Shown: in pieces, positions 1 through 12,970 of the stretch
Layout: every line of letters begins with the position of its first letter
Position numbering within the stretch: position 1 is the stretch's first letter
DNA from: Gnetum montanum
Lineage: Eukaryota > Streptophyta > Gnetopsida > Gnetales > Gnetaceae
DNA length: 64,000 nt
Direction of reading: 5' to 3'
NCBI GenBank assembly: GCA_015680685.1
Contig: MNCI01002682.1
Location: 434,691 to 498,690, forward strand
Made by a program: the position numbers and the translations under genes
The notes under the pieces: model-generated
Seen by the model: the letters and a program-made list of their open reading frames with translations, nothing else
Database searches by the model: none
What the model was told of the DNA's origin: nothing

Positions 1-242
1 GGACACATTAGAAAAGGTAAGTTTATAACTAGAGCTTTATATTTAGTGTATATGGTATTGTAAATTTTATTTAATAAACTGCAATCGGCCAGAAATATCT
101 TCGGTCACTTATCTTGCTGTGCCTCTGTGTCTTCATTGCCATATTCATCGGACTGGTATGCGATGCCGAATGCATCGGCGTTGGACATGGCTGCCGTTTT
201 GGAAGGTAAGTTACAGGAGGATGACTTACCGCCTAAAATTTG
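1..242 (+). other. Possible exon ends of an unidentified plus-strand gene
   Basis: The window opens with GGACACATTAGAAAAG followed by GTAAGTTT, which looks like an exon end and donor. A frame from about 99 to a TGA at 240-242 reads YSSDWYAMPNASALDM then AAVLEGKLQEDDLPPKI, which looks like coding sequence though I do not recognise it. A GTAAGT inside it could be a donor instead. This may be the tail of a gene outside the window; I could not assign a family. Confidence 0.25.
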
Positions 243-439
243 AAAGGAATCTTTCAAAAGGAAAAGCCCTGTTTAAGCGATGAAGTAACTGCAAAAAATT
301 TGAAAGTTGCAGGGATAAGTTAGGAACATGCCTGCTTGTTATCCGCTCTCTATTCACTGCCCTTTTTCCCTCTGTGTTTTTTTTTATATTTTTGCAGATT
401 CACACAAAAAATGCAGGTTCAAATTTGGGGGTTTCCTGT

Positions 440-780
440 ACACGACCGTCATGACCGCGTGTTGGCGTCGTCGTTGTAGTCCCCATCTCCCTTTGCTTGC
501 CCACCGTCCACGCCTCCTGCCAGATCTAAGCAACCCCCGTGACCGAGGCCATGGCTGCCATGCGCAGGACGAAGGCTTTCAATCCACGTTTGGTCTCTCT
601 CCCGCCGTTGTTCTCCCGTTCAGCTCTGTTGCAGGTGCTGGTATTGACTCTGCTTCTCTTGGCTCATCGGCTCACGCGCAGACAAGCGCACGGAGCAATG
701 GCAACGGCTTGTTTGTCTCCCGCAACAATACCCTTGACGGCAATAGCAACGGATGGTCTTCAACGTGATTTTCTTCGGCA
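440..780. other. CpG-rich GC-rich patch
   Basis: About 28 CG dinucleotides in roughly 340 bp by hand count, against very few in the surrounding AT-rich DNA. A plus-strand frame from the ATG at 539 to 895 encodes a possible signal-like stretch (LLQVLVLTLLLLAH), but no family is recognised. It could be a promoter-proximal or first-exon region or a young insertion. Confidence 0.35.
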
Positions 781-895
781 GCAACAAGGGTTTCAGGGCA
801 CAATTCTAGCCATTCTTGATAGTTGTGCCAAAATTAGGAGCTACAAAAGGTGCGCGACTGAAACATTCGTATTTCTAAAATATTTTGCAAAATGA

Positions 896-1539
896 CATTC
901 CAATGTTTCCACCAAAATCCATTCAAGCGCCAGCAGCGGATTTTGCTAATGTCTAGAATCGCCAAAAAAATTTTATATATTTTTATATTTTGCCCCAAAA
1001 TTACACTCATTACAGTCCCATTATGTCATTCAAACTTTGATAGAACCTCACCACAAAGTCTTAATAACTGGGCAATTGAATTTTGATATGCCAACAACCT
1101 TTTGATAACTCTTATAAGTTATTGAAAATTTACCAAAATCAAACCCATGAGTCTTACTGTTCCATAAAATGGCCAAATGTGCCAACAGGTATCACAAATT
1201 GTTTCATGTTACATAATAATTGCTAACCTATGGTCATGTTTGGATTATATATGACACCAAGACTGAAATGACTGCAAGAGGGAGGACCATCTCAATAAAG
1301 GGATAAATGACCTAGAACTAGAAGTGGCCAGTAAGAACAAGCCTAGGAATAGGCATAAGAAACCCATGCAATGGGACCTCTTTGGGAGGACCTCAAATTG
1401 GAATTATTTAGATATATTTTTGAGGAAGAGACTACGATAGAACAATTGTAGCAAGGAGAGGCACCAAGGCTCGTACTGAGACTTGAAGTCACGTTGACAT
1501 AAGCCTACCTCAACACAATTAGGCCCCATGATGTCCAAT
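896..1539. other. No feature recognised
   Basis: AT-rich sequence with no convincing frame. Its right part may be the decayed 5' end of the element that follows. Confidence 0.4.
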
Positions 1540-4105
1540 GCTTAGTTCTCTAGGAATTCAACTTTAGGCCATTCTGAGAGCATGCTCCAGTAGAGGTAAA
1601 GACATAGTTGCAAACCTTTCCCATGTGGAAAATTATCACTTCTAGTGGGGAGTGGTACATGGGAGAGACATACCTCTTTTGGAATAATAGAATGATAGGT
1701 TCCATTGTGAAGATCAAGGACATTCAAGTGTCCTACTGTGTTGAAGCCATCACACAAGCTCTTGGGTTGCCTGATTCTAGGACACAACTGGTAGAACTGT
1801 CTATACAAGCTGATCTAGAGGCAAAAAAGGAGTGGACCCAATAGTATTACAAGGTTGATTGTAAGGAGTTTAGCATGTTCACACCAGTGGAACATGTATA
1901 CTTCAAGATATCGGCCTATTACCTAAATCCAATAGTGAGGCCTAGTAAGGTGACTACCTTCTCCACCTGAGCTTTTGTCTCTTTAAGTAGAAATTTTCTA
2001 GCAAACCTTCCAAAATTAATCTATCTAGAGATAGAAAAGTGGTTTAAAGAGAATAAATGTGGAAGGAAAACCCTCCCTTTTCCATGCCTTATCAAAAAAC
2101 TTTGATAAAGGGCAGGGATAGTCCACTACACCAATGACACAATTAGGCAGACTCCCATAGCCTCTTAGTCTAAAATGATAAAAGATAAGATTCTTATTGT
2201 ATCTAAAAAATAGGAGCAGCAACCACCACCTCCACCACCTACTCAAGAAATAACGTTAGAAGCACACGTTTCCATAGAGTGCCTACATAAAATATGAAAG
2301 CAGCTCTTGCAATAGCAAAAGTAGTGAGTTGGAATGAGTGGTGTGGATCCATCTATGTATCAACCTATGATGAGTCACCTTAATGAAGTAGCTTAAACAA
2401 TTAGTGGGATGGAGGAAGGTGGAGCAATTTTTTGGCTCAACGAATGCAACTGCCCACAAGATCAGATCCTAGTGCTTAAGAGGTGATGGTCTCTCTCTCT
2501 CTCAATACCATTTAGTTCCAAAAATCTTTTGGAATGCTGCCTCCTTTTTGGTGCACTTGGAGGAGGGAAAGGGAGCAACTATATTGGTGATGCAGCACCA
2601 AGGGTAGGAGACAGTTGTAGAAGTGGTTGCTGACAGGATCGCTAAAGTACTTAACACACCTACAACATCTGTACTAGATGTTTAAAGATGTGTAGACATT
2701 CGTTGGAATTATTAGTGGAATATTAGGCATAGCCCAACATGAAGAATTACTAGATCGACTAGTGGGGACTAGACAATCAACTCCAAACATCTTTTATTTT
2801 TCAGATAACATTATTGCAACCTAGTTAGGGTTGCTCAAAGCAAGGGTTAAATGTATCATCTTGGAAGGACAACTTGAAATGGCCCAAGCACAAAACCAAA
2901 GCTTGGTGATGAAGGTTGCTATATTGTGTGCCTATTTTGCTAACCCTACACTCCTCAACCCTACAAAAACTAGAGATGAAGCTTTTTAATAGCTTCAAGA
3001 ACAATTAAAATAGTTGAGGAGGGAATGACAATGACCATCTTTAACCAATTCATAGCTAAAGAAAAGACTCACTCAATTCAAAAAGACTTGGTTCAAATTC
3101 ACTAAGAAAATGAAACATTAACCGTAGAAAACCATCACTTACAAAATGTTGATGCACAAAAATAATAGATGCAAGAATTCATTCATCAATAGTAGGAGTA
3201 GCTAGCCAGAGTGAACATGGAATTGAGAAAATTGGTAGTGGAGAATTGCAATTTATCTATGGAGGAAGTCCATGCCTTACAACAGAAATTTGCTATTGAA
3301 ATTACCACCTAGAAAAATGAGGCTTTTAAATTTGAGAGTTAAGAATTATTATAGAGATTATGTTGGCCTGCAAAAGGATGTGAATGAGAAACATATCCAA
3401 GTGGCTAAGGTAAAAGTAAATGAGGTCCTCTAGCAACTCTAGCAAGGAAGAGAGGTGTGGCAGCCTATCATTGATGGGATAGATGTCTACAATAAAGTGA
3501 AGAACTATCTGAAGGAGTTGCAAATCGAAGAAATGATAGAGTATATGGAATTAGCCAATCTCTAATATGTAAATCTAGCTATGTTGCTTACTAGATGACC
3601 ATGGTTAGAACTCAAAAAGTAAGTGGCCAACTCATACTTGTTATTTGAGGTTGAGTTCAATCACCACAAGAACACTAAGCAAAAATTGGAGATGGAAAAT
3701 GCTAAATTTGAAGTTCTCAAGGCACAATTCACTAATCAACGATCAATTTCCAAGAACTTGACCAAGAGAATAAATGATTACTAGGAGCTGCAAAATACAA
3801 AGAAAGTGTTTGACATCAAGCATAAATAATTCATTGCCTAGTTCATTAATGCTAAGGAGCTATTCATAGCAATTCCCTGTCCTTGGAATGTGCCCATTCT
3901 AGTCTACATTAGTGAAGCTGCATGGACAATGCACAATCCTAGGAGTAAGGAGGAGAAAACGAAAGCATTACTAGATGCTTTTCATTAGATGCCAGAAGTT
4001 GTAGTAGTAGTTGGATAGCCGTAATAGCCTCAACCATTGCATGTGCCTGAAGCTAGAGAAGGTTCGTTGGAGCCTCAGGAACCTCCACCACCTGGGATTG
4101 TGTGA
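1540..4105 (+). pseudogene. Decayed internal protein of a non-pol LTR element (copy A)
   Basis: A frame broken by many stops that matches the copies at 26.67-29.45 kb (+) and 60.47-63.19 kb (-). Shared blocks in order: a segment with YFKI, then LPFPCLIKKL...AGIVHYTNDT, a proline-rich QQPPPPPPTQE stretch, and a long coiled-coil-like part with SMEEVHALQQKFAIEI, ending EPPPPGIV and TGA at 4103. No reverse transcriptase, integrase or protease is seen. The LPFPCLI block recalls plant retroelement ORF1/Athila-type proteins, but that is a weak resemblance. The LTR follows directly. Confidence 0.6.
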
Positions 4106-4318
4106 TCTTTTCAATTGTCTTCATGCCATTATAGGATGTGTTATCTAATTTTTTTTTGGTGTTCAATTTTGTCTTGTGAACACCACAATATGTAATTTTT
4201 TTGATAGGCACTTAGTTTTGTCATGTTAGTTTATTGTGTCATGTGCTAGTCAATAATCCCATACCTTCCCAATGTTGTAAAGAACTCGAGGATGAGTTTT
4301 CATTTAGTCATGCGGGTA

Positions 4319-5231
4319 TGATGAGTCATGGATTGGTCATGTTGATGAGGCCTTATTAACTAGGCCCCATCAACTAGGCCGCATTAAATAGGCCCCGTTC
4401 ACACATCGTTTGATGCATTGACATGGCCTCATCGATGTAGGGTCTATTATTACTTATAAATACGTGTCAACCTGCTATGTTTAGGCATCATATTGTCATA
4501 GTTGTAGTGAAGCTCTTACAGTTTTTACATTCGAGAGTTAGAATGTTTTCCTAAGTGCTTGTGATAGGAGTTATTGAGTGTACAGATCTTTATTTGAGCA
4601 CTGTTGTACTTGAGCACGATAGTATGTGTGGTAATAAAGATGAGCTTTCTGATCAAACCTTGCAGCATTCTGGATAGCTTAAATGTTTTATTCATGCATT
4701 TAATGTTTTCAGTTATTTATTTAATGTTCTTTAGTAATTAAGTTAATTAAGTAATTAAGAAAGATAAGTTAAATAGCAATTAAGTAAACACATAAGTACA
4801 ATTTGTTCAAGCATTCATATAATGTTTGGTAATCCCAACAGTGCTTAACACTTGCTAACCTAGCAACGTCATATGTGTTCAGGATGTGTACAACAAGTGG
4901 GATTGGATACTTATGTTAGGACTAGTTGAACAATAGTTAGCCCATTAGATTAAAGTACATATTAAATTACTTTATTCTCTATCCTGTTTATTTTAAGCAC
5001 CAAAATCATAAAATATAAGATGATAAAAATCATGTGCCTCAATTACACTTAAACCATGCGATTGAGCTTCACAAGTGTAGTTGGGAAGACAATAAACGTC
5101 CTCAACGTCTAATTTACTTCCTAGAGAACTAGTGCACTAGAAAACTATAGGATCCATAGAATTTGACTAGATCATGTGTGAACGCTTCGTGATTTGTATG
5201 GTTGAGTGTAGGGATACTTCACTGCTCATCA
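4319..5231 (+). repeat. LTR of element A (3' LTR)
   Basis: Starts TGATGAGTCATGG and ends CACTGCTCATCA, so the tips are inverted repeats. A purine tract (GCGGGTA) precedes it. It shares the leader part with the LTRs at 12107, 29660 and 59422: a GATCTTTATTTGAG-like block, TTGGTAATCCCAA, and a C-rich end. Its U3 carries three tandem copies of AACTAGGCCCCAT-like units (about 4350-4400) where other copies have GATATCGTA hairpins. A TATA-like TTATAAATA lies near 4456. No matching 5' LTR was found. Confidence 0.75.
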
Positions 5232-8200
5232 ATAACCAAGACCTAGCCTTTGAAAATGCCTGCTTAAATATATATTATTTGGACTTTTGTTGGAAAAATT
5301 TGTTATATATTTGAACATTAAATAATTATAAGGATAATTTGATTATAGTAGTGAGGTAATTTAAAGACTTGTTGGTATATTATTTTGGTAGTGAGGATAA
5401 CCACAACCTAGCCTTTGAATATTCTAGATTAAAATATATATATTCTTTGAATTTTTCTTGGACAAATTTGTAATATCTTTGGATATCAAATAATTAAAAG
5501 GATAATCCAATAATACTAGTGAGGTGATTCCTATGGATCAAGAACTTAGAAGGGGGGTTAAATAAGTTCCCCAGCTGAAATTGTATCCCTACACATCTTT
5601 AGAATCCCTACACATCTTTAGAATTTTTTTTAATAAAATATGGTTTGAAGGGAACTACACCCTATACAAGCTTTGGGCTTTTCATTGAATGTGGTTTCAA
5701 GTATCCCATAGGCTTTATAAAATTGAGCTTCACTTCAGAATGCTTTGATGTTGCAAAATCACTCAACCCCGTAAGGTCCTAACAAGCTTAATGTGAATGA
5801 CTTCTTGCAAGAAGCACATCAACCCCATAGGGCTACAAGAAAAAGAAAAAGACACAAGGAAAGAATGTAACTAAATTTACAAGTCCTTGTCGTTGAAGCT
5901 TAATACAACATACAACTAAGAAAATGATGTTGTAATGAAGAAGAAGAAGACAATAGCATAGATAAGACAATGATTGATTTTGTGTGAAAAATACTTGCAC
6001 ATTTCCCAAGATTTTGGTATCTTCTTATACCCTTAGAGTTTCCAAAACCCCCTTAGACTTCATGCAACAACTACAAAACGACTAATTTAGACGTCTCCTT
6101 CAAAGTTGAGACATCCACTTGAGATTGGTCTCAATTCAGGTGAGACATCTTATTGGAAAATGAGAAATGTTTTGTGGACATGTTTAGGAAGATGTCTACT
6201 CTAAGATAGAGATTTCTACTATTTTTGGGAGACATCTCCTCAACTTTTAGACCTTTTCTTTTGAGGCTAATCCTTGGAGCATCTTCATTTGATTTGTAGC
6301 CTTCGTTTTCATTCATGCTTTCATCTTAGTCCATGTAATCTTTAATTTGTCATCTTATTGTAGATCTTGTTTTCTTAAGTTCTTAGATCTCATGTGAAGT
6401 TCTTGTTCATGTCCTACAAACATATTATCCACAACAAACATTCTATGTTCTCCATTTTTCTTAAGGTTTTGGCATACCAAAAGGTCAATAATCTTCCCCT
6501 ATTTGGTGATATTCAAAACTTAGGAAAATGGGTTAGTAGATATAAGATCTAAATGATAGTAGACGATAAAAACACTTAAGATGTATAAATTCCAATGGGA
6601 TTCCAAGGGAATCACAAAGGTAAAACATAAGAACTCAAGCTAATAAAAATGAGACTAGAGATTTTCAAAAATAGTCCAAAGGGCAACCTATCTATATAGC
6701 ATAAGCATGAATTTTACAAGCATTATAAGCATCATACATACTTTCACTCCATAATGTAGAAATATATGGTTCAAAAATTCTTCCCCTTTTTGGACTTCAT
6801 CTAAAAGGAGGGCCTAGCCAAGAACTCTAATCACTAACCTTAGTGGCATTATTTGAGTCCTTATCAGAAGTAGTTGTAGCACGAGAAGGTATGTAGGTCT
6901 CCTCCTCAACATCATCACTATTGATATTGGCACTAGAGACATGCTTCTTAGTGTCATCATTTGAAGGTATTTGAACTAAAGCCCTCTATGGATGAAGCTT
7001 CACTCAAAGTTGAGATGAAGTTCGTGGATCCTACTGGGATGGAGCTTGCTAAGAGGATGAGGAAGTATCCTTTCTCTAATTGGCAGGTCTCCACTAGGAA
7101 GAGGTCCCAAAGATGCTCTTCATGGATTGTTTCTCAAATGATTTTGGAGCATCATCTTGATGATGGAAACTAGGTCTAGGCTGCATGGGATTAGGATGAT
7201 CCCCTTGGACACATGTTGATGGTGCATTAGGCTTCTTTGAATCGGATGCATTCTTAAGTCATAGGCTCAGGAAGGTCTAGATGCAATCGAATGTATCAGT
7301 GGGACTATATAGTCCTCCTCATTATTTGAAATGGGATGAATGGTAATCTCCTCAAATTGCTACTTGTTAGGAGGAAGAAGTATCCCAATTGCATTGATTC
7401 TCTTATGAAGGTAAGAGAGATTCCTGTCAATTCACCTAACAACATGAGCAAAGGGCTTTAGTAGCTTCTTTAAAGAAAATGTTACCTGACCACTAATAGA
7501 TAGTTGAGGAGAAGCTTGAGATGGTGAGGTAGATTCCTTCTTTCTAGATTTTTGAGGCATGGTGCTAGGTTCTACTTTATCAATGTTGGTGGAGCTCCTC
7601 TTTTTTGAATACTCACAAAGGCTCCTCTTGCCTTTAAGCAAAAGCATGTCATGAATGGAAACACCTTTTTATCGGATTAGTAAATTGATGAGGTGAGGAT
7701 GCCCATAGATTTTCTCCTTGATGAAAAATCCCAACATGTCTCGATAGAGAGTATGATCTCAGTCTAAAGGTTTTTCTCAAATCAATGCTGGAAGTCAATG
7801 GACCTGAGTTATGGTGTGTAAGTGCTAGTAGTACTAGAGGAAGTTTCCTTTGACTTATTTCTCTTCCTTGGTGGTGGCCTTGACATTGCAACCTTCTTGT
7901 GGGCCATGGATTTGAAGAAAAGTGCTCAACTCACTAAATTTGGTGAAGCCTTGGTCATCTCCCCTTGGACATCTATGCTTGGATATAGACAAATGAATGA
8001 AAAATGAAGGTTTGGATTACATAATCATGCTCAATGAAAGTTTTTTATGAAAAGATAAACATCTCATTTGAGAGATAGAAATCTATGGTGCACTTATAAT
8101 TAATAGGTAGATTTCTTACTGGAAAAGTAGACGTCTTAATTGCATTGAACCAAAGCATAGGCAGAAGTCTCTTTTAAAAAGTAGATGTCTCCTTAGTCTT

Positions 8201-8560
8201 GAAGATGAGTAGATGTATTAACAAGAAATGGTTTAGTGATGACTACCAAGGATTATAGTCTTAAGAGATATTCATAATGAATTGAAAACTTACCTCTACT
8301 CACCTTTCATGTTGAGGAGAATGAAGGTGGCTAAGGAGCTTGAGAATGAGGTCCCTCTTTTGGTGTTTCTCTTCTCACATAAAGTTCTTCTATTTCCAAA
8401 GATTGGATCCCCTTTACAAATTTGTTGAAGAGGACTTTCTCACCATCATTTTGTTTCTTTTTGACTCTCCATACCTTATTAACTTCCTTGTCCTTTTGAG
8501 TTGTCCCCATTCTCTTATTGTCCTGCATACTTTCCTTTCTAAACATATTTGGATAAGACC
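5232..8560. other. Degraded repeats, unassigned
   Basis: A motif containing ACCTAGCCTTTGAA occurs near 5240, 5408 and 8595, so the material between about 5520 and 8560 may be an insertion. Just inside is AAGAACTTAGAAGGGGGG, like the edge of some plant copia LTRs. Minus-strand frames near 7432-7900 are Ser/Lys/Pro-rich and unrecognised. The stretch 6100-8200 repeats GAGACATCT/AGATGTCT-type motifs. No domain supports a class. Confidence 0.35.
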
Positions 8561-9524
8561 AATTGGTATATTCTTTTGGTAGTGTGGATAATCAAGACCT
8601 AGCCTTTGAAGATGCTTGGATAAAATATACATTATTTAGATTTTTGGATCTATTTGGATTTTTGAAAACTTAGAGACATTTCTAGATTTTGAAACATTTT
8701 TAAATATTTTATTAAAAATCTTTGTTTAGCATATAACTTGAGACTTTTGACCTTAAGCCTTTAAGCTTTATGAAGAGGGAAATATAATAATCTTTTTTAT
8801 TTGAAGGGTTTCGACTCTTGCATTTCGATGCAAAGATCCTAGAGTAGGTAGGGAATCAATGAAAGAGGAACATAAGATGAAAAGTGGATCAATTCTATAT
8901 AACATGGATCCTTTGAACTTGAAAAGTAATTTTTTTATATTTTATAATTTTATAAAATAATAACCTTGTGTACTTTTTGGATATTTGAGCCATGTACCTA
9001 TTATGATGAATAAATAATAAGGTATGACAAATATGAATTTATCATGTATGCCATTAGGACTATGAGATTGTAAGAAAAATTTTTCATTTTCATGTATGCT
9101 ATATGTTTAGGAAATTTTAATATTATTTATTATATATTAATATTTTATTTAATTATTATTTTTAATTTTATTAATTAATTTCATAAACTTTAAACGTAAA
9201 TATATTTATCTCTAGAAGTCCAATTAAGGTGAAACAAGTATCATTCGAATCATTATTTTACACACTATTTTATGATGCAACTAGTGGAGTTTTTGTGGCT
9301 TTGAAAAACTATGTTTTCCTTTAAATAAATTTTATATAACTATATATGCGAGTATTATAAAATCTTGCTGTGTGATGTTACTGTATTGTATTTATGATTC
9401 TAATTAATAATTTTTATCTATTTGACTACTTCCTTTTGAATTAGTGAATTAACGTTAAATCCAAATCCTTGGGGTTTCATAGCATTTCTATTAGCTATTT
9501 ATAAAATACTTATAGATAATTAAT
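8561..9524. other. AT-rich, possible decayed LTR
   Basis: Nothing codes here. The right edge abuts a primer-binding-site-like sequence, so the last several hundred bases could be an old 5' LTR, but I could not find its partner. Confidence 0.25.
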
Positions 9525-9543
9525 GGGGGTATTAGAGCTATGG
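9525..9543 (+). promoter_or_regulatory. Possible tRNA-iMet primer-binding site
   Basis: GGTATTAGAGCTATGGTT differs by one base over the core from TGGTATCAGAGC, the usual plant primer-binding site complementary to initiator Met tRNA. It suggests the start of an old LTR element's internal region. Confidence 0.4.
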
Positions 9544-12106
9544 TTCAAGAGCCTTGGTTTGAGTTTTGGATGATCAAGGACTTTGCTAAAAGCATTTTGA
9601 TGTCTTGTTCCCCATATTTCAAGCTTCAACAAATTTTGGATTTTAGGTTAACATCTTTATCTATATCTTATTTTCTATCTTGTTTTTGTGTGCATATCTA
9701 AAGTCTAGATAAGGGATAAGGAGGTGAGATGACATCGTTTAGTATAGAAATATTTCTCATTATGTGTCGGTTATGGTAATATCTATAACACTAAGGTTCT
9801 ATGCATTTCATTAGATGAACAAGTTGGCATTAGATTGGTGGCTTTGGGAACAATAGAAATTCCATAGCTAGTCTCTAGTTTTACAGAGACTTGATGATGA
9901 GGCATTATGCTTATGAATGTACAATTGGATATTTTATATTGATAAGAATATGATTTGGACATTAAGTACAAGTTATTGATAGCTTGTAGCCTAATCACAA
10001 GAGGGTTTTAGGTTGACATGAGTCATGAGGTCCTCACAACTCTAGGGTTCTATGAATTTTGATTGAGACATAAGATGTAGTACACTCACAATATGATTGT
10101 GATGAAGTATATTGTTGGAATGTGAGTCATTCATTAAGTAATTCATGTAATCTGTGTCATGGTGAGATTGTAAAGAGCTCATGGTCATGTTGTGGTTTTA
10201 TATACGTAGGCATGAGTTATGATGAGTACTTAGCAAGGCCACACTTAAATATTAGCCTCTATTTCTTAAGGCACAAGTCCTAGATAGGCACGTTGCATCT
10301 GTAGCTTAATCTCAATCAAGACCATGAGGCATGATTAACCCACGAAGTAATCACAACTAGAGAAATATAAGTGATGAAAGTGTGATGTCACTCAAGTTGG
10401 GGTTGTTGAAAATATGAAAGTCGAACATGTTGTGGAAACACATGGTTAATGATCCAATATAAGATTACACCTTGATTTTGGTCATAGAACACGTGTTATG
10501 AATGAAATGCATTATATGTACAAGAATCTATATCACTTATGGGATTGATGTGTTATATATACTTGTGCATGATGCATAATTAAGTTCTTTCAATTATATT
10601 CTAATCAAGTAAAGCATGTGATTATGAGCTAAGATGAAAATATTTCTATATGTTGCATGTTAGTTTCTTATGTGTTGTGCTATTCATACACTATTAATAT
10701 TTCATATGTGTATGTGATGATGGAGCTAACATGAAAATGTAGACCAACTAGTGATGAGACACCCTGGAGGAGTTGCGTTGACTTCCATTGTGATGCATCA
10801 ATGAGGCTCCTATCTTGTCATCATACTAAGAGAGGGAGAGGATAGTTAGGACCTATAACTAGTATGAGATCTTGGGGCATATGGACATGCATAGATCTAC
10901 ACTCCAGAATGTTAGTGACCTAGTGTTGCATGTGAGGTAAGAGGTATTAACACCAATAGTAATGTTTGTAATGAAAACTAATAAAATACCTATATGTATT
11001 AATTATGTTATGAGAACTCATGTCAATGACATCATGCTATAAACTAACTATAGATGTATTAGTTGTTACAAAGACTATGTTATTATGTGTGTGTGTTTTT
11101 TTATTATGATCCCTTAGAATACATATTACTATGGAACGTGTTATGTGTTTATTTGCTATGTATTATGGTCAGTGATTCCTTGGAGCATTGGATGTCAAGG
11201 TAATGTATTATATGTTTGTTTTGATATATGTCTAATTTGGGTTATCACTAAAAGCATTGATTGCTAGGGGTTTTAAGTTAGTGTGATGATGATAGAGTTT
11301 ATGATCTATGACTATATGTTATAAAGCCTAGTTATATGTGTCTAGACTTTTCTTGTGATCATTCATGTGAAATTGGATATCTGATGCTATAAGCTTAATG
11401 ATGTGGATGTTGACATTGATATGAGTATGGCTCTATGTGATGAGATGACATGCTTGTGTGCCTTGAGATATACTAATATCACACCTTTGCTCTAGCATAC
11501 CATCAAATCCCACATCCATAGAAGAAGTGTAAAAACTTACACTTAGTCATGTACTAACCTTCTTTACATGTAGGTGATGAAGGTAAGAGCTTAAAAGACC
11601 AATAGACTTGAGGAAGATGATGGGGGCTTGGTTCCATATTCCTATGTTTCCTATTATGCATTTTTATGTGTGAGATGAATATCTTTACTGATGGTCTTGG
11701 TTTGAAGGGACCATGAGCTATGAGCTCCTTATATAGTCTATATATGATGTATGGTTAGGGAGGACATTTTCCAAACATATGGATTGATATGTAATGATAT
11801 TTTGGGCTTGATGTATATGTAGCTTGGATATGTGACTTACCATTCTCATTCATGATATGGTCTTTTGGTTGATATTTGTTAATGTTGATTTGGTATGTGC
11901 TTGCATAGTTAGCTTGTTGATGAGATTTTTATGGAGTAATATATGAAATTTTGCTATGTTTGATCGATTCGCATATGTATAATGCAATGTGATATCTCTT
12001 AACATACTGGTATATGGTCCATTCTTAGGTAAGGCTTGGTTGGACACACAAGGTGTTACATCTTACACGATATAATCTTAGATGTTTATCACATAGGATT
12101 CAAAGG
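9544..12106 (+). other. Unrecognised AT-rich repeat DNA
   Basis: Repetitive ATG/TATG-rich sequence with no frame longer than about 70 codons and no recognisable domain. By position it may be the decayed interior of the element starting at 9525. Confidence 0.3.
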
Positions 12107-12970
12107 TGATGAGCGGTGAGGTACCCCTACACCCAACCATATGAATCACAGGCATCCACATGTGATTTGGTCAAATTCCGTAGACTTTAATTACCAAGTA
12201 TGCTAGAGCTAAACAGTGAGTTTGTGTTGTCCGTTCATTGTCTTCCTAGTCTCACTTGTGAAATGCAAGTGTATGGTTAAGTGCGACTGAGGCATAAGAT
12301 TTTTATTATTTTGTGTTTTATCAATTGATCATCTACAACAAGAATAAAAGTGAGAGTAACTAAGTGCTAAGTAAACTATTATCTAATCTAGCCTAACACA
12401 AGTAACCGTCCCCACTTCCCAAACACATCTTGAACTTCATGTAAACACTACTGGGTTGTCAAACGCTAACTATTTCTAGGCTACCAAGTGTCACATGTAT
12501 GTTTGATGGGGTCGTGCTTGTGTATTTTAATCAGTTGCTTAATTAATCAAAATTAATTGCTGAATGAATAACATTATTTAAACTACATGAAATCACAATA
12601 TGTAAATGCATAAAGAAAGTCTCAAGTGCTACAAGGATGAATCAAAGAGCTTGTCTTTATTGCCAACACAATGGTGTGTTCAAGTACATCAATGCTTGAA
12701 TAAAGATCTGATCACACTTAGACCTCCTGCTACGAGCACATGGAAAATATTATTACTCTCAAATGAACAAACTACAAGAGTTCCGCTACTTGACTACCAA
12801 AAACTACTCCTGATCATGTGCTCGAGGGCTGTATTTATAAACCCGAGGATAACCCTGCGATATCAAATGCTTAATATCACATCTTAGGCTATGATATCAC
12901 ATACCCAATATCATGTACCTGATATCGTAGCCACTTTAATATCGGAGCTTAAGTAAAACATGATTCATCA
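12107..12970 (-). repeat. 3' LTR of antisense gypsy element
   Basis: Plus-strand ends are TGATGAGCGG and GATTCATCA. The adjacent TACTCCCACAA is the complement of a polypurine tract. It shares ACACCCAACCATA, GTCAAATTCCGTAGAC and AATAAAGA blocks with the LTR at 59422. U3 (12840-12950) has repeated GATATCA/GATATCGTAG motifs, and a TATA-like TTTATAAA lies at about 12833. Confidence 0.82.
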
